DNA of 64,000 nt from Ectothiorhodospira shaposhnikovii (GTDB lineage: Bacteria > Pseudomonadota > Gammaproteobacteria > Ectothiorhodospirales > Ectothiorhodospiraceae). The notes beneath the pieces are model-generated. The model saw nothing but the letters and a program-made list of their open reading frames with translations. It made no database searches and was not told where the DNA came from. Positions 30,894 to 39,436 of the stretch are shown here, piece by piece; the first letter of the stretch is position 1; the number at the start of each line of letters is the position of its first letter. The stretch covers positions 1 through 64,000 of the forward strand of contig NZ_NRSM01000007.1 in the NCBI RefSeq assembly GCF_016584105.1, read 5' to 3'. A program made the translations under genes and the position numbers.

Positions 30894-31960
30894 CCCAGCC
30901 CCCGGGAGAGATGGGGACCGATCAGGTTGGCCACCGGGGTGGGCAGACGCTTCCAGGCCTCGATGAAGAGACGGTACTTGGGGTTCAGGGGGTTGATCTC
31001 GGGGATGGCATCCGCCTTCACCAGATGGTACTCGTAGTAGAGCGGCTGGGGCTGGAAGCCCCAGTTCTTCTTGAAGCTGAAGGAGCCGGTGCCCCGCTTG
31101 CTGCGACCGTAGTCGAAGCACCGGTAGCCGGCGGCGCAGGCGTGGCGCATGACCTCCCAGTAGAGGAAATCAAATCCGGCCAGTTCCCGGGCCGCGGGCA
31201 TGCCGCCGCCGTAATAGGGCAGTACCTCGTCGCGGAAGCAGAAGCTGAGCACGCTGCTCACCGGCTGGTCCCGGTGAGTGACGGTAAGGATCCGGGCATC
31301 CTGGCCGAAGGTGTCCAGCAGGCACTGGAAATAGCGGAGGGAGAACACGGGGGTGCCCAGGCGACGCACGCTGTCGGCATAGATGCCGAAAAAGGTAGCC
31401 ACATCATCCTCGAACCGGGATGCAAGCCCGTGCTTGATGCCCTTGCGCACCATGGCCCGCTGCTTGCGGGGGATCGCCAGCAGGTTGGCTTCTTCCTCCG
31501 GCTCGATGGGCCTGCGAAAGGTGACGTAGAGATCATCCTTGCAGGGCCACTGGGGGCAATGACGACGCAGGTGACGCAACTCCAGATAATCCACCCGAAG
31601 TGCCTCCGCCAGATCCCGGGCCGCGTCGATCAGGGCCTGGGCCGTGGCTTCGTCGTCGGCGGCCACGCCGCCGTAGACACAAAAGGGCATGGAGATGAGA
31701 GCATTGCCGAACAGCAGGGTCTTCACATGGCCCAGGGGCAGGATACCCCGTATCCGGCCGTCCTGTTCCGCGTACAAAAAGTGCGCGGGATGTCCGAAGG
31801 CCTCCCGCAGTACCTGGCGCCAGCCGCTGCGGTGAAAGAAGCTGGCTTCCGGGCATGCCATGACATAGGCATCCCAGCGGGCCTCGTCGCCATCCTCAAG
31901 ATGACGGATGGTCAGTGCTGCCCGGGCGTCACTACCCCTGGTCTCCAGGACTGCATTCAT
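30890..31960 (-). CDS. FemAB-like XrtA system-associated protein (TIGR03019 type)
   Basis: 356 residues with two GNAT-like halves. LRHLEDGDEARWDAYVMACPEASFFHRSGW opens the first half, and the second ends KRGTGSFSFKKNWGFQPQPLYYEY, the signature that identifies the exosortase-linked FemAB family. FemAB proteins transfer amino acids from aminoacyl-tRNA to peptidoglycan precursors, so this protein may add an amino acid or acyl group to the EPS or its carrier; the donor here is not known. It overlaps both neighbours by four bases (ATGA), so it is part of the core operon. The possibility of aminoacyl-tRNA use is interesting beside the Mur-ligase/Pth fusion gene. Confidence 0.93.
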   Translation of the reverse strand: MNAVLETRGSDARAALTIRHLEDGDEARWDAYVMACPEASFFHRSGWRQVLREAFGHPAHFLYAEQDGRIRGILPLGHVKTLLFGNALISMPFCVYGGVAADDEATAQALIDAARDLAEALRVDYLELRHLRRHCPQWPCKDDLYVTFRRPIEPEEEANLLAIPRKQRAMVRKGIKHGLASRFEDDVATFFGIYADSVRRLGTPVFSLRYFQCLLDTFGQDARILTVTHRDQPVSSVLSFCFRDEVLPYYGGGMPAARELAGFDFLYWEVMRHACAAGYRCFDYGRSKRGTGSFSFKKNWGFQPQPLYYEYHLVKADAIPEINPLNPKYRLFIEAWKRLPTPVANLIGPHLSRGLG

Positions 31961-32832
31961 GCGGGATTCACTGCCTGTTCAAGAAAGATCCGGTCCATGC
32001 GTCCCCATTGAAAATCCGACAACAGCCGTTTGAGCCTGCCTTCGGTGCGGGACAGATTGAGATAATGACGCACCCGGGTCTTGAGCCCGAGCCCGTTCTG
32101 ACGGGGCTGATCGGGGTCGATCTCCCAGGGGTGGAAATAGAACACGGCGGCCTGCCGGTCCCGCTGGTTGACCTGACGAATGGCCCAGCGGGAGATTTCA
32201 TAGGGCAGCAGGCGGAAATAACCGCCGCCGCCACAGGGAAGCTTTTTGCCCAGGACTTCCACGGTGGTGACGGGGATTTCCACCAGATCGCCCTGCCCCG
32301 GCCGGAAGGAGAAGCGCGGGGCCTCGGGCATGCCGTAGAGATCGTGGTGGACGGGATAGATGCTGGAACTGTAGCGGTGGCCGGTCTCCTGCAGGGTGTC
32401 CAGGGCCCAGAGATTGTCGCGACCGATGGAGTAGCTGGCGGCCCGGTAGCCCAGTACCGGGGCACCCACGGTGTCTTCCAGCAATGCCCGGGTCCGGCTC
32501 ACATCCTGGCGGAAGGCCTCGGGAGTCTGCTCCGTGGCCCGGATGTGGGACCAGCCGTGGCTGGCAATCTCGTGGCCTTCGGCCTGGGTGCGCCGGACCA
32601 GTTCGGGATAGCGTTTTGCCACCCAGCCCAAATAGAAGAAGGTGGCCTTGGTGTCGTGTTCCGCAAAGAGCTGGAGGATGCGATCCACGTTGCGTTCCAC
32701 CCGGCAGGGGAGTTCGTCCCAGGTGCCGCGACAGATGTGGTTTTCAAAGGCGGAAACGTGGAAGTAGTCTTCCACATCCACGGTCATCGCATTACGAATG
32801 CCGTGGTTGGGGACGGGTCCGGCTGTGTTCAT
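31957..32832 (-). CDS. XrtA system polysaccharide deacetylase with DUF3473 (TIGR03006 type)
   Basis: 291 residues from the ATG at 32832, which has GGGGAGG nine bases upstream; a longer frame to 32871 is unlikely to be used. The NodB domain opens MTVDVEDYFHVSAFE near residue 16, with ATFFYLGWVAKRYPELV and the metal-binding ASHGWSHI. The C-terminal DUF3473 part has FHPWEIDPDQPR. It would deacetylate an amino sugar of the exopolysaccharide. No signal peptide is seen. The end overlaps the FemAB start by four bases. Confidence 0.93.
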   Translation of the reverse strand: MNTAGPVPNHGIRNAMTVDVEDYFHVSAFENHICRGTWDELPCRVERNVDRILQLFAEHDTKATFFYLGWVAKRYPELVRRTQAEGHEIASHGWSHIRATEQTPEAFRQDVSRTRALLEDTVGAPVLGYRAASYSIGRDNLWALDTLQETGHRYSSSIYPVHHDLYGMPEAPRFSFRPGQGDLVEIPVTTVEVLGKKLPCGGGGYFRLLPYEISRWAIRQVNQRDRQAAVFYFHPWEIDPDQPRQNGLGLKTRVRHYLNLSRTEGRLKRLLSDFQWGRMDRIFLEQAVNPA

Positions 32833-32867
32833 GAGGTACTGCCTCCCCCTGGTTGTATGCAAAAAGA

Positions 32868-33890
32868 TCACTCTTTCATCAAGTGCTTCACTGCCCGCCG
32901 CAACAGGGAGAGCTCCCGGTAAAATGATTTCTCCAGAGTCTGAATCCGGCTTTCAAGCGCAGATACCCTTAATTCGATATTGCCCCAGGAATAATGGGCG
33001 GGCAGACCCTGTCCATCGTAGATACCGCGGCTCACGCTGTCTTCCAATGGCCCGACCCCGGCATCCTCAGGGATGGCATTGATTTCTTCAGACAACTCCC
33101 TGGCCACCGTCTGGACCACCTCGGCATCGATCTCGTGGCGCTCCTCCAGAAAGGCATACAACAACAGCCGATCCGCCAGGCTGTTGATCCGGCGAGGGAT
33201 GCCCTGGGTCTGCCGGTATATTTCCGCAAAGGCCCCGGCCTCGAAGGCCGGATCGTTCTTCCACCCCGCATGTTCCAGCCGGTAACGGATGTATTCCTCG
33301 GTTTCTTCCTGTGACAGCGGCGTAAGATGGCAGGCAGCGATGAAACGCTGGCGAAACTGTTCCAGTTCCGCCATCTGCAGGGTACGGCGAAACTGGTTTT
33401 GCCCCAGCAAAAAGCTCTGCAACAGCGGCCGACCGGCAAGCTGGAAGTTGGACAGCATGCGCAACTCTTCCAGGGCATGGGGCGGCAGGTTCTGGGCCTC
33501 GTCGATCACCAGCAGGACCCGCTTGCCTTCCCGGGACTTGTCCACCAGAAACCGCTCGATGCGGGTGAGCAGGTTGGCCTTGCTGTCGCTGCCCACCTGC
33601 ATGCCGAAGGCCATCGCCACCATGCGCAACAGATCATCGGCGTGGAGCTGGGTGGTGACGATCTGGGCGGCGAAATAATCCCGCTCGGAGATGTCGTTGA
33701 ACAGCATGCGCACCAGGGTGGTCTTGCCCGTGCCCACATCCCCCGTGATGGCGATGAACCCCTCCCCCTGACTCAGGCCATACTGCAGATAGGCCAGCGC
33801 CCGCTTGTGGATGCGACTGCCGAAAAAACACCGGGGATCGGGGCTGAGCTGGAAGGGCTTTCGGTCCAGTTTGAAGTAGGCTTCGTACAT
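32868..33890 (-). CDS. XrtA/PEP-CTERM system-associated ATPase (TIGR03015 type)
   Basis: 340-residue AAA ATPase related to ExeA/GspA. The start MYEAYFKLDRKPFQLSPDPRCFF is the family opening. Walker A GDVGTGKTT is at 50-58, Walker B LLVIDEAQNL near 126, and TPLSQEETEEYIRYRLEHAG is the ExeA-type sensor region. Residues about 265-335 form a hydrophilic tail with a coiled-coil-like end. It probably energises or organises assembly of the secretion complex at the inner membrane; the partner is unknown. It sits eight bases after the beta-barrel gene. Confidence 0.93.
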   Translation of the reverse strand: MYEAYFKLDRKPFQLSPDPRCFFGSRIHKRALAYLQYGLSQGEGFIAITGDVGTGKTTLVRMLFNDISERDYFAAQIVTTQLHADDLLRMVAMAFGMQVGSDSKANLLTRIERFLVDKSREGKRVLLVIDEAQNLPPHALEELRMLSNFQLAGRPLLQSFLLGQNQFRRTLQMAELEQFRQRFIAACHLTPLSQEETEEYIRYRLEHAGWKNDPAFEAGAFAEIYRQTQGIPRRINSLADRLLLYAFLEERHEIDAEVVQTVARELSEEINAIPEDAGVGPLEDSVSRGIYDGQGLPAHYSWGNIELRVSALESRIQTLEKSFYRELSLLRRAVKHLMKE

Positions 33891-33898
33891 GAGGGGCC

Positions 33899-35305
33899 CT
33901 AGAAGGTCTTGCTCAGGGTGGCGGTGACGCGGTTCTCCTGGTAATCGAAACCGTCCTGATTGGAGTCACGTTCCTGGTAGCGGTACTGAAGTGACGCGGA
34001 AGTGGAAGGACCGAGGGTACGGTTCAGGCCGATACCCAGGTTCCACAGGTCGTCCTTACGGCTGTCCAGGTCGTAATCGGAACGCTGCCATCGGGATGAC
34101 AGGGTGGCCTGGGTACGCGGAGCAACCTGCCAGCCCAGATTGGCGTTGAAACTGTGTATTTCCTGATCGCCCCGATCGGTCTGGTAGAAGCGCTCTTCAC
34201 GGGTAGCCGCAAGCCCCCAGGAAAGTCTGGAGCGCTGTCCCGATACCGAAACGTCCAGGCGCTTGGCAATATAGGCATCGGGCACCAGTTGCGGATCCAG
34301 CACCAGCAGAAGCTCGTCGCCCACCACGATGAATCCAATGGGCACGAACTCGATTCGACTCAGGGAAGTGATGGACTCGGAATAACCCACTCGCCAGGTG
34401 GCGTGCCGGAAGCGATGGCTGAACGTCAGGCCGTAGGTATCACCAAAGAATCTTTCGCCATAGAAAGCATCCAGACTGGTGCGGGGGCCCGGTAACCAGG
34501 TGAATCCGGCGCGCCAGAAGGTATCGTCCGGCTCAGCGTTCCCCACGGCGCGGTTGTAATCATTGCGCTCCTGACCGCCTGCGGCATAAACACTGAACTG
34601 GGAGCTCAGATTCAGGCGTACCAGGGCCTCCAGGGATTCCAGAGTCACATCGGTACCGTCGTCATAGGTAGACTCGTCCCAGGAATAGGACAGACCCCAA
34701 CCAACCGTGGTGAACCGGGGGCCGCTATTCAGAGTGGCCTGAATCCGCTGGTTCTCACTGTTGTTTCTGGTGATGTCTCCGGACTGGTAGTCCACCTTAT
34801 CCCAGGTGTAGCGCACCTCCCCCGTGGCAAAACTTCCAAAGCCCTGGCGCCAGTAGGGGGACACGGAATAACGGGCCACATCGGCACGCTCACTGGTGAC
34901 AATATTGTCACCGGCAAATCCGTCCCGCCCATCCAGCAATCGCTGCCCGTAAGTGGCCGAGGCGTCCAGGAACAGGGTTTCACGAATCAAAGTGGTGGTG
35001 CTGTCGCCTGCAAACTGGTGGTAGACAGTATTGCGGCCGTCATCCTGCCAGTAGGCCAGGCTCTGCAGGTTGTAACCCAGGGAAAGATCGGTACGCCCAC
35101 CGGAGCGCTGCAGGGAAAAACCGGTATTGAGCTGGGAGACCGAATCACTCTCCTTGTCCTCGCTCCGAGGCGCCAGGTTCACGTTATCCGTATAGGTCTG
35201 GGAAACGGATACACGGGGCGTGAAATCCCAGCTCCCGGCCTGGGTGGCACCAGCATGGACCAGCGCCAAAGAGCCCAGCAGGGTACCGAGAGTGATGATT
35301 CTCAT
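33899..35305 (-). CDS. PEP-CTERM system outer-membrane beta-barrel protein (TIGR03016 type)
   Basis: 468 residues with a signal peptide ending near AGATQA (residue 23). The mature protein is a run of amphipathic strands with alternating aromatic residues (for example SYTFSHRF-like repeats such as YGLTFSHRFRHATWRVGYS) and ends in VTATLSKTF, where the terminal Phe is the usual outer-membrane insertion signal. It is probably the outer-membrane secretin or porin-like partner of EPS export in this system. Length agrees with the family. The start overlaps the kinase stop by four bases. Confidence 0.9.
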   Translation of the reverse strand: MRIITLGTLLGSLALVHAGATQAGSWDFTPRVSVSQTYTDNVNLAPRSEDKESDSVSQLNTGFSLQRSGGRTDLSLGYNLQSLAYWQDDGRNTVYHQFAGDSTTTLIRETLFLDASATYGQRLLDGRDGFAGDNIVTSERADVARYSVSPYWRQGFGSFATGEVRYTWDKVDYQSGDITRNNSENQRIQATLNSGPRFTTVGWGLSYSWDESTYDDGTDVTLESLEALVRLNLSSQFSVYAAGGQERNDYNRAVGNAEPDDTFWRAGFTWLPGPRTSLDAFYGERFFGDTYGLTFSHRFRHATWRVGYSESITSLSRIEFVPIGFIVVGDELLLVLDPQLVPDAYIAKRLDVSVSGQRSRLSWGLAATREERFYQTDRGDQEIHSFNANLGWQVAPRTQATLSSRWQRSDYDLDSRKDDLWNLGIGLNRTLGPSTSASLQYRYQERDSNQDGFDYQENRVTATLSKTF

Positions 35306-36321
35306 GCAGGCGTTTCCTTGGCGGTATCGGGCTTGCCATGGTAACCGTAGCCGTAACCATACCCATAACCGTACCCGTAGTTGCCCAGACCGCGGCGGAC
35401 CTTGTTCAGCACCAGACCGATGGGCTTGGAAGTATCCAGCATGGCCAGCGCATCCTTGACCGAACTTTGCAGGGTGCGGCTGGATTCGACCACGAACACG
35501 ATCTGCCCCACCAGACCGGCCACCACCACCGACTCACTGGTCAGCAACAGCGGCGGTGAATCAAAGATGACCACCCGATCCGGATAGCGCTCCGCCAGTT
35601 CCCGGGTAAGCCGGAACATCTCCTCGCTGGCCAGCAGTTCATTGGAATGGGGATGGTAGCGCCCCATGGGGATGACCCGCAGCTTGGGGATGTTGGTCTT
35701 GATGATCACGTCCCCCACGTCCAGATCCTTGTCCAGCAGCAGGTCGATGAGCCCGGGTCCCTGGGGGGTGCCCAGGACGTGGTGGACGCGGGCACGTCCC
35801 ACGTCGGCATCCACCAGCAGCACCGTCTTGTCCATTTCCATGGCGATGCTCATGGCCAGGTTGATGGCGGTAAAGGTCTTTCCCTCCCCCGACTTGGCAC
35901 TGGTCACCATGATGAGATTACCGTGCTCGACCAGTTCGGCACCACGCCCGAAGGCATTGGCCAGCAAGGGACGCTTGATCATGCGAAATTCCTCCGAAAC
36001 ATGATTACGTTCGGAGTTGGCGGTGATGAAGCCCTGTTCCCTCAGATGGGCCAGATTCAGCTCCACGTACCGGTCCGAGGCCGGGTCCACATCCGGCGGC
36101 GGAGGGGGGATATCCGGCAGGATGTCAAAGGGCGGCATGGGGGCCGATACAGGCGACATCTCCCGTTGATCGTCCGCTGGTGCCTTGTGACTGCCCCCGG
36201 CGGCCGCCTTCGGCGGCTGTGAACCGGCATCCGCACGAGCCTGGCCCCGGGTATCCGACCCAGCCTCCAGCCGACGCACCGCCTTTTCAATGAGGCTCAG
36301 ATCGCTCTGTTTGTCGCTCAT
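35302..36321 (-). CDS. XrtA-associated tyrosine autokinase (BY-kinase, TIGR03018 type)
   Basis: 339 residues, cytoplasmic half of a split Wzc-like pair. Walker A SAKSGEGKTF is at 141-150, Walker A-prime LLVDADVG at 168-175 and the later Walker B VVIFDSPPLLL. The N-terminal 85 residues are Pro/Ala-rich and likely disordered. The C-terminus carries an alternating Gly-Tyr run with six or more Tyr, the cluster autophosphorylated in BY-kinases to control chain length and export. It overlaps the chain-length gene by four bases and would bind its cytoplasmic loop. The regular GYGY pattern is encoded by a short tandem DNA repeat at about 35337-35380, prone to length change. Confidence 0.94.
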   Translation of the reverse strand: MSDKQSDLSLIEKAVRRLEAGSDTRGQARADAGSQPPKAAAGGSHKAPADDQREMSPVSAPMPPFDILPDIPPPPPDVDPASDRYVELNLAHLREQGFITANSERNHVSEEFRMIKRPLLANAFGRGAELVEHGNLIMVTSAKSGEGKTFTAINLAMSIAMEMDKTVLLVDADVGRARVHHVLGTPQGPGLIDLLLDKDLDVGDVIIKTNIPKLRVIPMGRYHPHSNELLASEEMFRLTRELAERYPDRVVIFDSPPLLLTSESVVVAGLVGQIVFVVESSRTLQSSVKDALAMLDTSKPIGLVLNKVRRGLGNYGYGYGYGYGYGYHGKPDTAKETPA

Positions 36322-37880
36322 CCCAGCAGCCTCTCAACAATGGACAGGTGAATGCCGCCGACAGCCACCACAGTGAAGTACGCCACCAGCAGCAGCCCCC
36401 CCATGCTGGCGAAGGAGATCAGCTCGACCCGCTCCCGCAGGCGCCGCTTCGAGCTGGTGAGCAGACCCACCGTGCCCAGCACCGGGAAGCCGGTGATCTT
36501 GTTCAGGGAACGGCGATTATCGAAGACCGGCCGGAGCTGACCAATCAGAAAGGCAAGACCACCACCGATGCCCAGGCCCGCCAACAGGGCCATGGAGAAC
36601 ATGCCGGGACGGTTGGGGGCGGACGGCGATGAGGGGACTCGCGCTGGCTCGATGACCCGGAACTGAACCTGCTCGCCACGTTCTTCGACACTACGACTCA
36701 GGGCGGCTGACTCCCGGCGACGCAGGAGCTGTTCGTACTGTTCACGGTTGACGCTGTAATCCCGGTCCAGCCGCGTCATCTCCGCCTCAATGTCGGGGAT
36801 GATGTCCACCAGACGCTGCAGCTCCGTCACCTGACCCTGATGCTGCTGCAGGCGGACTCGCAGGCTGGCGATCTCCACATCCGCATTGGACAGGGTCATG
36901 CGCATCTGTTGATACACCGGATTGGTATCCAGTTGCTCCATGCTGGGACCGCTCTGGCGGGCCAGCCGGACCTCCTCTTCCCGCTGGGCCTGGAGGTCTT
37001 CGATGGTGCGGCGGATGCTCTGGATGTCAGGATGCCGTTCCGTAAAGCTCAGCAACAATTCATCCAGGCGGGCCTGAAGATTTTGAATGCGGTTATCAAT
37101 GGCCGCCGTGGCCTGGGTGCTCCGGGTGCCGCCCATGATGCCGAACGTGGGCTCTTCGCCTATCAACTGCCGCCGTATTTCCTCACGGCGATTTTCCGCT
37201 TCCCTCAGACGCAACTGGGTTTCTTCGAGAAGATTTTGGGCCTGCTGAAGACGGGAATAGTAGCCACCCCTGTCCCCAGGCAGCAGACCCACGTTATCAC
37301 GGCGAAAGTCCGCCAGACGCCGTTCTGCGGCCGCCAGCCGCTGCTCGTACTCCCGAATCTGCTGATCCAGAAAACGTCGGGCCACATCGGTATCCGTACG
37401 GCTATCCCCCAGTGCCCCTTCCACAAACCGGTTCAACAAGGCCTGGACCACGTCATAGGCATGCCTCGGATTGCCGTGGGTGTAGGCGATCGTATAGACA
37501 TTGTCCTGACGTCCCGCGGAGATACTGATGCCGTTGCGCAACTGGCCGATGATGCGCTGCATGTCGGCGTCGGTATGTGCCTGGAGATGCAGATCCGTGG
37601 CCCGGGCCACCTCTTCAAGATTGGGGCCGGTGAGCATGGTGCGGGTCATGAAGGCCACCCGCTGGGAAACATTGGTGTCTACCGCCAGCCCCCTGAGCAG
37701 GGGGCGCAGCATGGAATCCGTATCCACATGTACCTGGGCGGAGGCACGGTACTGGTTGGGCAACTGGGAAACATAGAGCCAGCCAGCCATGCTCACCACC
37801 CACGCAACCACAAGGACCACCCAGCGATAGCGCCAGATGTCACGCAAGTAGCCCAGGATCTGAGAGATGATTTCCTGCAT
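36318..37880 (-). CDS. XrtA system polysaccharide chain-length determinant (TIGR03007 type)
   Basis: 520-residue Wzz-type inner-membrane protein. The first membrane segment is near residues 20-38 and two more follow at about 425-445 and 490-512. Between them is a long periplasmic region with coiled-coil character (EYEQRLAAAERRLADFRRD and neighbours), and a Pro-rich RVPSSPSAPNRPGMF motif just before the second membrane segment, as in Wzz proteins. With the kinase it forms the co-polymerase that governs polymer length. The extra third segment agrees with the exosortase-linked subgroup. Confidence 0.93.
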   Translation of the reverse strand: MQEIISQILGYLRDIWRYRWVVLVVAWVVSMAGWLYVSQLPNQYRASAQVHVDTDSMLRPLLRGLAVDTNVSQRVAFMTRTMLTGPNLEEVARATDLHLQAHTDADMQRIIGQLRNGISISAGRQDNVYTIAYTHGNPRHAYDVVQALLNRFVEGALGDSRTDTDVARRFLDQQIREYEQRLAAAERRLADFRRDNVGLLPGDRGGYYSRLQQAQNLLEETQLRLREAENRREEIRRQLIGEEPTFGIMGGTRSTQATAAIDNRIQNLQARLDELLLSFTERHPDIQSIRRTIEDLQAQREEEVRLARQSGPSMEQLDTNPVYQQMRMTLSNADVEIASLRVRLQQHQGQVTELQRLVDIIPDIEAEMTRLDRDYSVNREQYEQLLRRRESAALSRSVEERGEQVQFRVIEPARVPSSPSAPNRPGMFSMALLAGLGIGGGLAFLIGQLRPVFDNRRSLNKITGFPVLGTVGLLTSSKRRLRERVELISFASMGGLLLVAYFTVVAVGGIHLSIVERLLG

Positions 37881-37956
37881 GGCGGTCTCCTCGCCTTCGA
37901 ATACCGCAGGACGCCGAACCAGCGTCCATCTTGCTCAAGTGCGGGGCGGGTCCTGC

Positions 37957-38586
37957 CTAGAACCAGGACTCGGGAATAATGAGAATGTCGCCGGGCAGCA
38001 CGGCCACGTTGGCCCCGATATCCCCTTTATTGATCAGATCATTGATGCGGACCCCGAACTGCCTTTCCTCGCCGTTGATGCTGCGCACGATGGAGGCCCG
38101 GTTGCCGGCGGCAAACTCGGTCACGCCACCCACGGCGATCATGACATCCAGCAGGGTCATGTTCTCGTTATAGGGAATGGCCTGGGGGTTGGTCGCCTGC
38201 CCCACCACCCGGATCTGCTGGTCATAGGGCCCGCGAAACCCGGTGACGATCACGGTGACCACCGGATCGCGCACATAGACGGAGAGCACTTCCTCCATGT
38301 CCCGGGCCAGCTGGGTCGGGGTCTTGTTGGCGGCGGGGACATCTTCGATGAGGGGGGTGGTGATCTTGCCGTCGGGGCGAACCGGCACCGACATGGACAG
38401 CTCTGGCTGGCGCCAGACGAAGATGTTGACGTTATCTCCCGGACCGATGATGTAATCGGGACTGCCGGTGAACTCCACGGCGGCCAGAGGCGGGTGTCTG
38501 GTAGCGCAACCGCTCAGCACCAGGATCAGCAACGAAACGACGAGAAAACTCACAAAGCCTGGCAGACGATGCGTGTTCACGTACAC
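37957..38586 (-). CDS. XrtA system exopolysaccharide export lipoprotein (Wza-like, TIGR03027 type)
   Basis: 209 residues. A lipoprotein signal peptide ends in LVLSGC with the lipidated Cys27. Then follows the Poly_export domain (DYIIGPGDNVNIFVWRQPELSMSVPVRP, about 44-70) and an SLBB-type domain (IRVVGQATNPQAIPYNENMTLLDVMIAVGG). It would form the outer-membrane or periplasmic exit of the EPS machine. It is the first gene of the minus-strand core operon. An ACCTCC-complementary ribosome site (GGAGGT on the minus strand) is directly upstream of the start at 38586. The 270-base upstream region is the likely main promoter of the operon. Confidence 0.94.
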   Translation of the reverse strand: MYVNTHRLPGFVSFLVVSLLILVLSGCATRHPPLAAVEFTGSPDYIIGPGDNVNIFVWRQPELSMSVPVRPDGKITTPLIEDVPAANKTPTQLARDMEEVLSVYVRDPVVTVIVTGFRGPYDQQIRVVGQATNPQAIPYNENMTLLDVMIAVGGVTEFAAGNRASIVRSINGEERQFGVRINDLINKGDIGANVAVLPGDILIIPESWF

Positions 38587-38734
38587 CTCCTTTTCACGGA
38601 CCCAGGTTGATCAAGCAGTTCGGCAGTCACAGAGAGGGGGTTTGATCCAGGACCCATTGATTCCACCCGCCCTGATCCGGCCCGGGATGCAACCGGATTC
38701 AAATCAAAAATGCCCCTTGAACAGGGACAATAAA

Positions 38735-38750
38735 TGAGAGATCCATCACA
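38735..38750. promoter_or_regulatory. Candidate cAMP-Crp/Vfr binding site upstream of the EPS operon
   Basis: TGAGAGATCCATCACA matches the Crp consensus TGTGA-N6-TCACA at nine of ten half-site positions. It lies 149 bases before the start of the export lipoprotein gene, the first gene of the EPS core operon, and about 0.7 kb from a crp gene. Activation from this distance would need a promoter within the next 60-70 bases. It is a motif match only. Confidence 0.45.
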
Positions 38751-38763
38751 AATCAACAGCCAA
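38746..38763 (-). promoter_or_regulatory. Weak sigma-54-like element before the EPS core operon
   Basis: On the minus strand TTGGCTGTTGATTTGTGA keeps TTGGC and the ten-base spacing, but the -12 dinucleotide is GT rather than GC, normally a damaging change. It shares TTGGCT with the good site at 18801-18817 and partly overlaps the Crp-like site. It may be a degenerate promoter or coincidence. Confidence 0.22.
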
Positions 38764-38856
38764 TCGCCAGACTTGAATACCTATCCAGGTAAAAACTTGC
38801 TCGGTTTATGGAGTCTATTTATTCAGTCTATCATCGCGGCGGCAGGGCTCGATAGA

Positions 38857-39324
38857 TCAGTCAGGCTCGCGAATCTCGAAGTCATGGGTGATCGCGGCGG
38901 TCTTGCCAAGCATGATCGCGGCAGAACAGTATTTCTCTGCGGAAAGCTCCACCGCCCTGGCCACATGCTTTTCGGACAGTCCCCGCCCGGTAACAACAAA
39001 TTGGACATGGATACGGGTGAAAACCTTGGGGTCAGATTCGGCACGCTCGGCCTCCAGGAGAACTTCACAGTCGCTGACGGCCTGGCGGGATTTTTGCAGG
39101 ATCTGAACCACATCAAAGGCGGAGCATCCCCCCATCCCCATGAGCAGCATCTCCATGGGACGCGGCCCCAGATTTCGGCCGCCATACTCGGGAGGACCAT
39201 CCATGACCAAGGCATGGCCACTGCCCGACTCGGCCATGAACGTCATGTGGTCAACCCATTTTACTCTTGATTTCATTGCCATCTTCGTTTCTCTTGGTGA
39301 AGCCGCTACCGGCTCATTCGACAA
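38857..39324 (-). CDS. OsmC-family protein
   Basis: 155 residues. OsmC/Ohr proteins reduce organic hydroperoxides with a Cys pair; here the first Cys is in MGMGGCSAFDV and the second in AEKYCSAAIML, the expected spacing for the YhfA-like branch of the family. RPMEMLLMGMGGCS is diagnostic. It is a cytoplasmic dimer. The start may be 39324 or, with less N-terminal extension, 39282. It is divergent from the crp gene with about 100 bases between. A YhfA-type protein next to crp is a common arrangement in gammaproteobacteria. Confidence 0.9.
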   Translation of the reverse strand: MSNEPVAASPRETKMAMKSRVKWVDHMTFMAESGSGHALVMDGPPEYGGRNLGPRPMEMLLMGMGGCSAFDVVQILQKSRQAVSDCEVLLEAERAESDPKVFTRIHVQFVVTGRGLSEKHVARAVELSAEKYCSAAIMLGKTAAITHDFEIREPD

Positions 39325-39436
39325 GGTGGAGGCTTTACCATAAACTGTATCCGGGCAAAAGAAGAATAATCACCCCCAACCAGATCACCCGTCGTTCTCG
39401 ACGGCACCCCACCCGTCCTTCTCTATGAGGTGGACA

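Noticed and set aside
30894-31121. 76-codon N-terminal extension of the stp1 glycosyltransferase frame
   Set aside because: It lies inside the FemAB gene in another frame and has no GT resemblance; the ATG at 30893 overlaps the FemAB stop as ATGA.
35337-35385. Short tandem repeat as a possible CRISPR or satellite
   Set aside because: It encodes the Gly-Tyr tail of the tyrosine kinase; there are no spacers.
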